Source: Septoria linicola (lineage: Eukaryota > Ascomycota > Dothideomycetes > Mycosphaerellales > Mycosphaerellaceae). From it: 64,000 nucleotides of DNA. A model generated the notes under the pieces. It did no database searches. It worked only from the letters and a program-made list of their open reading frames with translations, and was not told where the DNA came from. The stretch spans positions 1,364,001 to 1,428,000 of the forward strand of contig CP099422.1 in the NCBI GenBank assembly GCA_024114885.1, given 5' to 3'. The first letter of the stretch is position 1. Every line of letters begins with the position of its first letter. Positions 11,891 through 21,680 of this stretch are shown in pieces. The position numbers and the translations under genes were made by a program.

Positions 11891-12298
11891 ACTTGTAGTC
11901 ACTGGCACGGTGTTCACCAGATTTGGTTCGATACCATGAGACTATGCCCGGCTCAATTCCACGAGACCGCGCACTCGGCTGCATGAGGTGATGTGGTCTT
12001 TGCGGCAAGCTGTCCAGCAGTAATGACAGCCGATATGAACCAGCGAAATGAACGTGAAGTCAGCGCCTACTCTTGGAAATGCCTACGAAAGTCTTTTGTC
12101 TTCTGTTTCTACTTGAGAGTGGTGAGGCCGGTCTTGGTGAGGCAGTTTCCACTTTTTCTCGGCACAAATCAATCGGGGTCAAAGGCGCCCAGACTCGTTA
12201 GCGCGCAGTGAATGTATCGAATTGGAACTCTCAGCCGAATGTGCTCTACAGTACAATACAGTCTATGGCGTGGTCTCATAAGTCTTGTCTAATCACAT
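11891..12298. other. Intergenic region upstream of the reductase
   Basis: About 400 bases between the reductase start and the stop of the next minus-strand gene. It should hold the reductase promoter and the dehydrogenase terminator. I see no motif I can defend. Confidence 0.4.
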
Positions 12299-13722
12299 CT
12301 AGTTGTTGAGTGGACGATCGGTGTATCTCGTCAGGGCTGGGGAGCCAGCACACGCCGGAGCTGAGAACTTGGTCTCGACATAGACCTTCTGCATGTGATC
12401 CGCCTTCTTCTCGAACTTGTAGTAGACCTCGTCCAATTCTTCCACGCGAACACGATGTGTGACCATCTTCAGAGGGTCGATCTCGCCAGCTTGGATCTTC
12501 TTGAGAAGGTCGTTCCAGTATAGATGAACTGGAGCCTGGCCATTGCCGATGAGACGGATACCACGCTCCATCAAGCTGCCAATATTGAAGTGGTTAGTGT
12601 AGCCCACGTATACTCCGGTAACACCAACGCGTCCAAAGTTTCTGACACTTTCGATCATTTCGTTGATGATTTCGCTTGTGTCGGTCTCCAGACCAAGGGC
12701 CATCTCTGCTGCATGCATCCACCCCTTGGGGTACTCGCCAGCAACACATTCGAGAGCAGCGTCTGGTCCACGGTTGTCGCACATCTCCTTCAGCTTCGCA
12801 ACAACGCCACCCTTGGTTTCCTTCAACTGAGAGTAGTCCACGGTCTCAACCTTGGGGTACTTCTCCTTGATGTAGTCCAGCCTCCAGTTGCTGTCGATGA
12901 CGATCACTCTGCGAGCGCCGTTCATGAATGCAAATTCAGCAGCCATTTGTCCGATCGGGCCAGCACCCCATACTGCAACAATGTCGCCATCGTAGACCTT
13001 GGTGTCCACAACACAGTTCCAGCTGGTTGCGATAACGTCTGACAGGTACAGAGCCTTCTCATCTGGAACATCGTCTGGGATCTTCAACAGATTCACATCA
13101 CCATAAGGCACACGTGTGTACTCGGCCTGGCCACCGGCAAAACCGCCAGTGAAATGGCTGTATCCAAACATGCCGGCAGTACGGCCGCCGTACATGGCGT
13201 TCTCAATCGTGTTGCTGTTCGTCTTCTCGCATTGTGATGACAGCTTCTGCTTGCAGAAGTAACAGTCCCCGCATGCAATCTGGAAGGAAGCGACGACTCT
13301 GTCTCCCTTTTGTAGCCCTTTGACATCCGATCCCATCTCGTCAACGATGCCACAGAATTCGTGGCCCAGGATATCGCCCTTTTGCAGTTCAACGACGGTT
13401 CCGTGAAGCAGGTGGAGGTCAGAGCCGCAGACTGTCGAGCCGGTGACCTTCAGGATGACATCGGTCGATTCGATGACCTTTGGTTTTGGGCACTGCACTG
13501 TTCATTGTGAGCTGAAATGAAGCGACCACGCGTGCTTATTTCCAACGTACTCATTTCGACCTTATTCTTTCCATTCCAGATAAGAGCAGACATTTTCTCT
13601 CCAGATGGATCACCATACTTCTCGCGGTCGTTCGCTGGATTGGTGACATTTTGGGCAGTTGTAGCATTGTCGCCGTGACCAAGTGCCTGCTCGGCCTTGA
13701 ATGCTGCTTGTGAGAGGGCCAT
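12299..13722 (-). CDS. Zinc-dependent alcohol dehydrogenase, glutathione-independent formaldehyde dehydrogenase-like
   Basis: This is a medium-chain NAD(P)-dependent dehydrogenase, probably cytosolic. Exon 1 is 13722-13551 and exon 2 is 13497-12299, with a 53-nt GTACGT...CAG intron; the protein has 456 residues. Exon 1 supplies MSALIWNGKNKVEM, which joins the catalytic domain. Visible motifs are the catalytic zinc site GSTVCGSDLHLLHG and GHEFCGIVDE, the structural-zinc cysteines in CGDCYFCKQKLSSQC, and the Rossmann motif VWGAGPIGQMAAEFA. The long segment after the Rossmann fold (CVAGEYPKGWMHAAEM) resembles fungal formaldehyde-dehydrogenase-like members, but the substrate cannot be read from sequence. 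A 43-residue hydrophilic N-terminal extension precedes MSAL; a start at that second Met is possible. Confidence 0.88.
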
Positions 13723-14225
13723 GGTACAGTAATGTTCTGAGTTGGGAATTATAGAGTCAGACTATGAATGAGATTACCACTTAACTGCGTGGCTTCATAC
13801 TCTTTCACAGCCGACTGCTTTGTACGCAGATCGAATGTTTTCACGTCATAGTGACAGCGCCCCGACGAAGTGCATAGGAAGCGAGCATGCGGCAACAAGA
13901 CATGTGCATGTCGGAGACAAGGCCGACGAATTACAATGGGTCTTCCATCCAATGTTGGACGTCATCTGCTCCTCTTTTGCTCGTCTTTCTGACAATGTCA
14001 TGTTGCGTTCAGATGTGGAGAGTTCGGTAGTTGTGTTGATGGGAGATGATGAGTTTCGAGGTGGGAGAAAGTCTCTGGATAAATAACTGCCGATGCGGCT
14101 GAACTCAAATGTGCTGGTCTCAGGTCCGAGATCACACTGGCAAGACAGAGATATATGCTATCTTCCGGACATCAAGGTGCAGTTTCTCGCCAATGATCAT
14201 TACCGCTGCTTGCAGTCCTAGATGT
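13723..14225. other. Intergenic region between dehydrogenase and MRJP genes
   Basis: It holds the dehydrogenase promoter and the MRJP 3' end. The plus-strand frame at 13820-14086 lacks recognisable motifs and is not called. Nothing else is seen. Confidence 0.4.
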
Positions 14226-15335
14226 CTAAGCATGATCGTTTGATGGCGGCCCAGCTCCGATATCTATTGTGTAAGTGAACGCAGGCTTGGTCACATTCTT
14301 CTGGCCATTGCCAAAGGGAATGCCTCTATTGAGCTGCGCTGCAGGCATCCATAGACGTGTTCCATTGATCCACATCGCATCGACCCAAAGCAACCTCGGA
14401 TCCTGTACGAGAACCCTTTTCGTGCCATTCGTGGCGATCGTCAAGATCCTCTGCTCGTCAGTGTCGGAAACATAGATGACACCATTCTCATCGATGGCAG
14501 TACCGCCAGTTGCAGGAGTCAGCGCCACGGGCTGTGCATATTCTGCAAGACCGTTGTTGCCAGCTAGCGAGGAGTTGTAGTATGCTTGATCGAGATATTT
14601 CGTCTCGACTCGGTTGAGGCCTCCGTTGGCTGGCTGAAAGTAGAACCATTTGCCATCCGGCGAAACCTCCAGATGATCCGCATGTATGAATTGTAGCTCG
14701 CCCTCGGCAGATGTGAGGTAACGCCCTCCAGCTGAAGCAGGCGTTGCGCCTTGCGTGATTCCAGGCACAGATTCGAGCACGCGTCTGGAAATGCCACTCG
14801 CCAGATCTAGAACGATTAAACCAGGAGACCCGGCGTCAGTAAGATATGCCTTTCCAGCTGCTAAGTTGAATCGAACATCATTCAGCAGAGAGTTTGCTCG
14901 TGTCACATTGCCCATCCAGTACACGCGATTGACCTCATTCGTACTGACATCGATCTGAACGAGCTTCGGCCCTTCCGGAAAGATGACTGGCGCACCGAAG
15001 GCAGGGCTTCCAGTGTCTACCGCGTACAGGAAGCCATCTGGGCCGACTCGCTGTGAATTGAGACGTATGAAATGGGTGCCCGGCTCGTCGCCTTCAGTGT
15101 GATTGTTCCACTCCTCGTTCGGATAGGCTGTGGATGTGTTTGTTTGGCGATTGTACTCGACAAGTAGAGGGCCCTTTGAGCCATCGACACGAGCCAGCAC
15201 CAAGAACAGTCGCTCATCTGGCGTGGTAGAGATGCCATTAGTAGGAACTTTGACGCGTGGGTCTTCGGGACCTGTGTAAAGCTGTGCTGCGACAGAGGAC
15301 AGGCCAAGGGCGCAGCTGAGGTTAGCAAATCGCAT
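14226..15335 (-). CDS. Secreted major royal jelly / Yellow-type protein
   Basis: A single-exon gene for 369 residues with a signal peptide (MRFANLSCALGLSSVAA). The MRJP/Yellow family has a six-bladed propeller-like fold; fungal members are secreted and their role is not established. Family-like segments are GPDGFLYAVDTGSP, AYLTDAGSPGLIVLDLASG, NGVIYVSDTDEQRI and DPRLLWVDAMWINGTRLWMP. Several NxS/T sites fit a glycosylated secreted protein. It diverges from the secreted GH31 gene that begins 986 bases away, so the two may share a promoter region; that is an inference from layout only. Confidence 0.9.
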   Translation of the reverse strand: MRFANLSCALGLSSVAAQLYTGPEDPRVKVPTNGISTTPDERLFLVLARVDGSKGPLLVEYNRQTNTSTAYPNEEWNNHTEGDEPGTHFIRLNSQRVGPDGFLYAVDTGSPAFGAPVIFPEGPKLVQIDVSTNEVNRVYWMGNVTRANSLLNDVRFNLAAGKAYLTDAGSPGLIVLDLASGISRRVLESVPGITQGATPASAGGRYLTSAEGELQFIHADHLEVSPDGKWFYFQPANGGLNRVETKYLDQAYYNSSLAGNNGLAEYAQPVALTPATGGTAIDENGVIYVSDTDEQRILTIATNGTKRVLVQDPRLLWVDAMWINGTRLWMPAAQLNRGIPFGNGQKNVTKPAFTYTIDIGAGPPSNDHA

Positions 15336-16321
15336 ATTGATGTAGTATAAGGTGATGATGATACAGAGGAAGGATTTTCTAATGGTTATACGTGCTTCTG
15401 GTTCTCGCTATAACCGTCTTGGTATACAGCGATCGCGCGGAGCATGCATTGTGGCCAACGTCATGATCTTCGCCTTCTTGCGGCACCTGAGAGTAAGTCG
15501 TTCGCATTGCGAACCAGCCAATTTGTGCATGCTGAGCCTCTCTATACATAAGAGTATCATCAAGTCAATGGTGAGACTTAAAAAGTTGATTACAGGGAAG
15601 AAAAGTACAGGAGGCAAGGATGACATTGCCAGCGATGCAACACGTGATCGCAGCTTCAAGCTTCTCTGGAAGACATCTCCTTTCACTACACACTCCCCTT
15701 CCTTCTCACCACAGACATCGGTCATATCGCCATAATCAAGTTCCAAAGGGAAAGAGATGCATCTTGGGTCGAAAGCTACACACGCCCTCGGCGCGCGCAC
15801 GCGTGAGAGGTTCAGCAGATCGGACATCTTGCTGGCTTCTAAGGAATCTAAGGATTCTGAGATTGCTATGAGCATCTCAGCGCCCAACGAAGGCTAGAAG
15901 TCCAGGGCAGGCCGTCTGCAGCATTATTTCAAGCAATGCTCTGATCGAAGCACAGCATTTTGGTGTTGTCATGGGGGTTTCAGTCGTGTACGGCTGTCTG
16001 CGGTGGAGCAGAGCTCATATCGAGGCCAACGATTCGCGCTTCACGCTACGCACTGCATGTTCTCCTGGTGTATGCCGACAAGCCGGATGATCTGCCAAAC
16101 ATGGCAAAGTCGATCACGCCTTGACCCTGGCTCATGACGCCGGGCTGCAGCTCTCCACCTGTTCCTGCATTTGTACAAAGCGAAGTTGAGCCTGGCGGTA
16201 TCTGCACGCATTGGCGACTGCAAGTGTCGACGGCTCCAAGTAGTATAAGATGGTAGCGTTGGCATTTCAACAGGTAAGTGTTGATTTCTTCATACTTCAT
16301 CTGGTTCTTCAGTCGAGCAGA
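15336..16321. other. Shared upstream region of divergent MRJP and GH31 genes
   Basis: About 1 kb between two secreted-protein genes read outwards. Near its right end an in-frame ATG at 16250 is followed by a possible 39-nt GTAAGT...CAG intron (16274-16312). That may be a 5'-UTR intron or part of an alternative GH31 N-terminus. No other feature is supported. Confidence 0.45.
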
Positions 16322-18628
16322 ATGCGGACCGGGCAGCTCTTTGCAGCCTGCAGCTTCTTGCTGTGTGCTGCATCCACTCAGAGCATCCTGTCTCAAAGTA
16401 ATGACAGCCAAACAATCTGGGAGCTTGGAAATGGCTTCGTGCTCACTCGCGAGCTCGACCAGCTTGAAATCATTCGAGCAGGCGTCAGGGTCTGGAGCAC
16501 TCTATCCGACAAACCATTCATCAGCGCAAGTGCTGGCAACGATTCTGTAACTGGTTCCAACGGAGCCTTCAACATCACCCACGTGGATATCGACACTACC
16601 GATGGCCAAGACATTGAGAAGATAGAGCTTGCCAAGTGGAACGGGACAACGAACGGCCTAGCAGCTCAAGTCAGCGGCCGTTTGACCTATGGAGGCGATG
16701 TCAGTGCTACATATTCACTCAGTCTCTGGGTCCCTGAGGATCTCGACAACCGCATTGCGTTTTACATCGACATCACTTCTCTTGCCGATGGCGAGCCATT
16801 GAAGAAGCTGTACTTTCGCTTCGCCTCAAGCGCGAGCGAGGACTTCTATGGCCTCGGCGGACAGGCGTCATTTGCATCTCTCAAGAATCAAAGTATCCCG
16901 ATCCTCTCGCGCGAGCAGGGCGTGGGCAGGGGCGATGAGCCAATCACGTCCATCGAGAACGCTAATGGCTCGATTGCCGGAGGCGACTTCTTCACAACAT
17001 ACACAGCTATACCGTCTTACATTTCCACAGACGGCAACGTTTTCTACCTGTCCGAACAGAGTACTGGATATGCCAACTTCGACTTTACAGAAGCTAACGC
17101 AGTCACCGTCCGCTACGACTCGCTAAGCGTCGACGGTGCCTTCACAAAAAGCGCAGATCTCTTCGATGCCATCGAGGCATTGACGGAATACACTGGTCGT
17201 CAACCGGCACTGCCTAAATGGGTGGACGAAGGAGCTATCCTTGGTATACAAGGCGGTCAGGACAAAGTCAAAAGTATCGTGAAGCAAGGCCTCGAGGTCA
17301 ACGCTCCTATCGCTGGCGTCTGGCTCCAGGATTGGGTCGGTACCCACAGCCAGGTCGGGCCATATATCAACATTTCTAGACTGTGGTGGAATTGGGAGAA
17401 TGATGATGTTCTCTACCCTACGTGGAAGGAGTTCGTGCAGGGACTCCGTGATGAGCACAACATTCGCACGTTGTCATACATCAATGTGTTTTTGACCAAT
17501 GTCTCGACAAAGGACACTGGTTTTCGAAGGAACCTCTACCAAGAGGCCAGCGCAAACCATTACTTTGTGCAGAATACAACGACGAACTCGACAGCTGTCA
17601 TCTCCAGCGGACCAGGCCTTGAAGCGGGTATAATAGACCTCACCAACCCCTACCTTCGCCAGTGGTACTTCGACGTTCTGCGGGACCAAGTCTGGAACTC
17701 AAACATAAGCGGATTTATGACAGATTTTGGAGAGTACACTCCACTTTCCGCGGACACCAAGATCTACGATGCAGTCAGCGATGCCTTCTTCTACCACAAC
17801 GCATATCCAACGCAGTGGTCGGAGTATCATCGCGGTGTCGTTGAAGAGCTCGGTCTACAAGACGAGGCTGTCCTTTTCCACCGCTCCGCCGCACAGTCTT
17901 CGCAGAGATACCAAAATTTGTTCTGGGTTGGCGATCAGAATGTCGACTGGGGTGTCCATGATGGCATCAAGTCTGTGGTCACCCTCATGGTACACATGGG
18001 CTTCTCGGGCTTCTCACAGCAGCACTCTGATGTTGGAGGCTACACCACGGTCCTGACCTATAGCAACTACAACGTGACCAGATGCCCGGAACTTCTAGGA
18101 CGCTGGGGTGAACTGGCCGCAGTCAGCAGTTCGGTTTTTCGAAGCCATGAAGGAAACATTCCTTCTGTCAACACACAATTCTACAGTAATAGCACCACAT
18201 ACGAATACTTTGCGTACAATTCACGTCTCTTCGTCTCGCTTGCGAAGTATAGACGCCACATTCTGGAGACCGAGAGCGAGACTAAAGGCTGGCCACTCCT
18301 GCGACCCGTCGTCCTGTATCATGCCGATGACTTTAGAGCACGGGAGATCAGCTATCAAAGCTTCTATCTCGGCGCTGATCTCTACGTCGCACCTGTGCTT
18401 GACCCCCAGACATTCGAAGTCACTGTTTATTTGCCTGCTGGGAACGGCAACAGAACCTATGAGCTGGTTTGGACTGGTGAGACATACTCTGGAGGTCAAG
18501 ATGTGACTGTACCGGCGCCGTACGGCAAGCCAGCTGTGTTCCTGGTCAACGGTGTCAGGACACCAGAGCTACAGCCATTCTTGGACTTCGTGAAGAAGGA
18601 GAATGGAACCAAGTTGAGCATAGCGTAG
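16322..18628 (+). CDS. Secreted GH31 glycosidase with a sulfoquinovosidase-type active site
   Basis: GH31 enzymes are retaining alpha-glycosidases. The ATG at 16322 begins a clear signal peptide (MRTGQLFAACSFLLCAASTQS), giving 768 residues; an upstream in-frame ATG at 16250 would hide it. The catalytic nucleophile is Asp468 in FMTDFGEY and the acid is Asp538 in WVGDQNVDW. The sequence follows bacterial YihQ sulfoquinovosidase closely: GIQGG Gln310, LQDW Gln336, RLWW Arg353 and Trp356, and RSHEGN His609. These correspond to YihQ Gln262, Gln288, Arg301, Trp304 and His537, the residues I recall as reading the sulfonate sugar. Spacing is 26 between the glutamines and 3 between Arg and Trp, as in YihQ; a four-residue insertion lies between. 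If right, it would release sulfoquinovose from plant or algal sulfolipid outside the cell. An ordinary alpha-glucosidase or xylosidase is the alternative. Confidence 0.85.
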   Translation: MRTGQLFAACSFLLCAASTQSILSQSNDSQTIWELGNGFVLTRELDQLEIIRAGVRVWSTLSDKPFISASAGNDSVTGSNGAFNITHVDIDTTDGQDIEKIELAKWNGTTNGLAAQVSGRLTYGGDVSATYSLSLWVPEDLDNRIAFYIDITSLADGEPLKKLYFRFASSASEDFYGLGGQASFASLKNQSIPILSREQGVGRGDEPITSIENANGSIAGGDFFTTYTAIPSYISTDGNVFYLSEQSTGYANFDFTEANAVTVRYDSLSVDGAFTKSADLFDAIEALTEYTGRQPALPKWVDEGAILGIQGGQDKVKSIVKQGLEVNAPIAGVWLQDWVGTHSQVGPYINISRLWWNWENDDVLYPTWKEFVQGLRDEHNIRTLSYINVFLTNVSTKDTGFRRNLYQEASANHYFVQNTTTNSTAVISSGPGLEAGIIDLTNPYLRQWYFDVLRDQVWNSNISGFMTDFGEYTPLSADTKIYDAVSDAFFYHNAYPTQWSEYHRGVVEELGLQDEAVLFHRSAAQSSQRYQNLFWVGDQNVDWGVHDGIKSVVTLMVHMGFSGFSQQHSDVGGYTTVLTYSNYNVTRCPELLGRWGELAAVSSSVFRSHEGNIPSVNTQFYSNSTTYEYFAYNSRLFVSLAKYRRHILETESETKGWPLLRPVVLYHADDFRAREISYQSFYLGADLYVAPVLDPQTFEVTVYLPAGNGNRTYELVWTGETYSGGQDVTVPAPYGKPAVFLVNGVRTPELQPFLDFVKKENGTKLSIA

Positions 18629-20013
18629 AGCACATGAAATGATGGGTGAGAGTGCTACGGGACTCCCACTTCATTCGTGGACAGGCCCCGCAAAATCTGT
18701 AGCGCTCCATGTAATGCTAGCAGTATCGAGCTCTAGCACATCAAGAAGCCTTGCGAGTTCAGGACAATCATGATCACTTCCTCCTCTGCGACAATGTAGG
18801 CCAGACCATGAAAGAGTATTGAGTACGCAGCTCACGAGTCAGACTGGTGATTCCGATCGCTGCTGATGATGCACAACAAAGTCTGCGATGCACAATTCCG
18901 ATTTCTTCAGTACCGAAACCCGAGGTCGAGTGCACCATCTGGCGCCTGGCGTCTGCAGCCTATTGATCCTCGATGCAGATCTTCATGCGAGTAAGAGCCG
19001 TACCTCGTATCGCAACTGATACAAGCAATGCCACGAGACTACTGCACAAAGACCGGCAGACCGTGAGGCGCGTCACGAAAAGTAATGAAGTCAAATCGTG
19101 CTCACAAGAAGTGCTTCCTCGGCGTGGGTCAGGCATCTTTCTGCAGAAACCACATGAGCACACGCGACGATGTGACACGAGACAGACACGATGGGGGTTG
19201 GCAAGCTCGCTCGCCAAAAATTGGACGTAGAGAGAAGTAAGTTCTGTAAGTTCATTAAGCTTCCGTGACTATACCGCTTCCAGGGCGAATCGTCAGTCTT
19301 GGCTGATTTGCTCCTTGCCGGATCGACAAGCGGCACACGACATACGCTCTCCACAATCTTGCACTACACCTCGCTCTTTACACGGCACTCGCATACTTCA
19401 AAACTGATCAGCGCCATGATCGAGTGCAGCAGCATTGCTGATATCATCTACAGAAAGTCTATGAATGACTCTGTACTTGACGGTGCAGCATTGTTGAACA
19501 ACTATTAGGCCACAGTCCTATCTTCCAGCAGGGCACTAACATACCGTGTGCTTGGCCAATATATAGTGCATAGCACGTAAGTTCAAGTCTACGCGGCTCA
19601 AAAGCTACTGACCCGCACTTAGGCTCGTGTCAACGACTCAGGCTCCCTGCTCCGCGGCGAGGATACCACAAACATACTCGCGTTGAGCACCTTTAGCGCA
19701 CACCTTCTTCATGCCACAGCAGCACCAAGATGTGACTATGGCGTCCGTACAGCTCGGAAATTTGCTCATCATCGATCGTCAAGACGATGCCACTGCCTAA
19801 TCGAGCACTACGATGCTGTTTCAGGAGACAAGGTGGACTCCATCAGTCCGAAAAGGTGCTGACGATCACTCGGCATTGATGTGTGTATAAGAGCATTACT
19901 GTCGACCTGGTAATTGGGAGGTCAGGCCTCAGCGTGGTGCTCTCATTCTCACACTCGTTTCCACCCGAACACAATACTCATCACACTTTCTTTGACACAA
20001 AGTAGCATACACC
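18629..20013. other. Intergenic region (1.4 kb)
   Basis: No gene is recognised. A TATA-like TGTATAAGAG at about 19884-19893 lies roughly 125 bases before the next start codon and probably belongs to that gene's promoter. Confidence 0.45.
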
Positions 20014-21430
20014 ATGAGGACTACAGTGGCATTCGCCGCTGCTTTGGCGCCATTGGCCCTGGCTCAAGGCACTCTTGATCTTGCTCAGATCAACAATGCT
20101 CCAGCACCTACTGCGACCGCTCCTCCAGAGGTCAACGTAGTCGACAATGCGGCTGTCGAGGCTTCTCTCTCATCCGTCGTCACTGCAGCTACTGCTTCTG
20201 CTACTGCCGCGCCAGCCAAGTTCCGCATGGTTCGCGAGGCTGATGCCAACCCTACCTTTAGTTGGTGGCCAGGGACTAGCACTTTCGACTGGAACTCCAA
20301 GTACTGCAAGGCTTTCTGGTGGAAGAAGGAGTGTTTGTGTCACTCAACGAGTCTCTGTTGCTTTCCACTTGACTGACTCTTTGTCACAGGCCAGAAGCCG
20401 GCGCCTGAACCACCTCGCCCCAACCCAGACCCGAAGCCACCTACCAACCCTGACCCCAAGGTAGACAATCTTTGAACAATTCATGGGGATATGGCATATC
20501 TAACACTGAGACCATCAGCCACCGGTCACTCCCAACCCAGACCCAAAGCCCCCTGTCACCCAACCACCACGAACAGACCGTTGTGAGGCTCAACCTGTTG
20601 GCGCTGGTCCAGCTGTCAGAGACCCAGATACTCCAGCCGCCTTCTTGAATACTCCAGCATTCCGTGATGCTGCTCTTGGTGCCGCCACCCCAAGCGGATA
20701 CGACCGTGTTTTCCAAAACCTTCAGGCTGCCTTCCAAGGCAACAGCTACATTACCTTCCGCAACCTGGACTCATACGATACTCAGGCTTGCTCGAACTTC
20801 TGCAACTCCGAGAAGGGATGCAGCAGCTTCAACATCTACTTCGAGCGCGCACCATCTCTCAACCCATCTGTTGATGCTACAAACCAGACTGCCAACTGCC
20901 CCAACCCAGCTTCGACTACCTACATCCGTTGTGCTCTTCACGGCTCTGTTATCGACGCCAAGGGTGCCACCAACTCTGGCCAGTTCCGCGAGCAGTTCCA
21001 GGTTGTAATTGCTGGAAGCAATGCATACTCCAAGCCGGGAGCACCGATTGATGTGCCAGATTACAAGCCGCCGCAGAAGTGCCCAGACGGAGGAGTAGGA
21101 GACAAAGGAAAAGACTGGTGGATTGGAGACAAATTCTTCCCAGGCGCATTCAACCCAGACTTCTGCCGTATCTTCGCCAAGGTGCAGACGATCAAGAACA
21201 TCGCTGATGCCAAAGCCAAGGGCAAGAAGAACTACTCTCCTTGCAACTCCTTCAACGCCTTCGAGGTCTTTGACTCCGGAAAGATGGTTGGCACATACTG
21301 CAAGCTGTTTACCGAGACCCTGCCTATCGCGTGGGCTGACCACAAGAGCGAGAACAAGCTCGGCAAGCTGTGGGAATTGAAGAACTCTTGGTTCTACAGC
21401 ATCGTCAAGAAGGACTTTGGACGATTGTAG
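20014..21430 (+). CDS. Secreted protein with Pro-rich repeat linker and Cys-rich (PAN/apple-like) domain, function unknown
   Basis: Exons are 20014-20332, 20390-20460 and 20519-21430 (introns 57 and 58 nt), giving 433 residues. The signal peptide is MRTTVAFAAALAPLALA. An Ala/Thr-rich stretch follows, then a short WW- and Cys-containing segment, then a linker built on NPDPKPP-like units, then a globular region with DTQACSNFCNSEKGCSSFNI, which looks like the core of a PAN/apple-type fold seen in other fungal secreted proteins. The first donor is the weak GTTTGT, but phase and acceptor agree. A role in cell-wall or host-surface binding is possible; I cannot name a function. Confidence 0.82.
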
Positions 21431-21680
21431 ATTACGTCAGGGTCTACTGATTTTGAGAAGGTGTGACTTACCAGTTAAATGCTTTGCGAATGTGCACGGA
21501 AGTAATTGTATCAGACGAGACACACGCGAGGGGAGAAAATGCGACGAACACGCCAGCGGACAGAACTTCTTGTTCAGCTCAGATATGTCAAAAATGAAGT
21601 TTTCTGCTTCACTGTGCCGCGGCGTTTCGCGTCGCCTCCAAATGAGCGCCTTCCTTTTAACAAGAAGCCCTTTCCCCGCA

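Noticed and set aside
13820..14086. 88-codon plus-strand frame
   Set aside because: No motif, and it lies in the promoter of the dehydrogenase.
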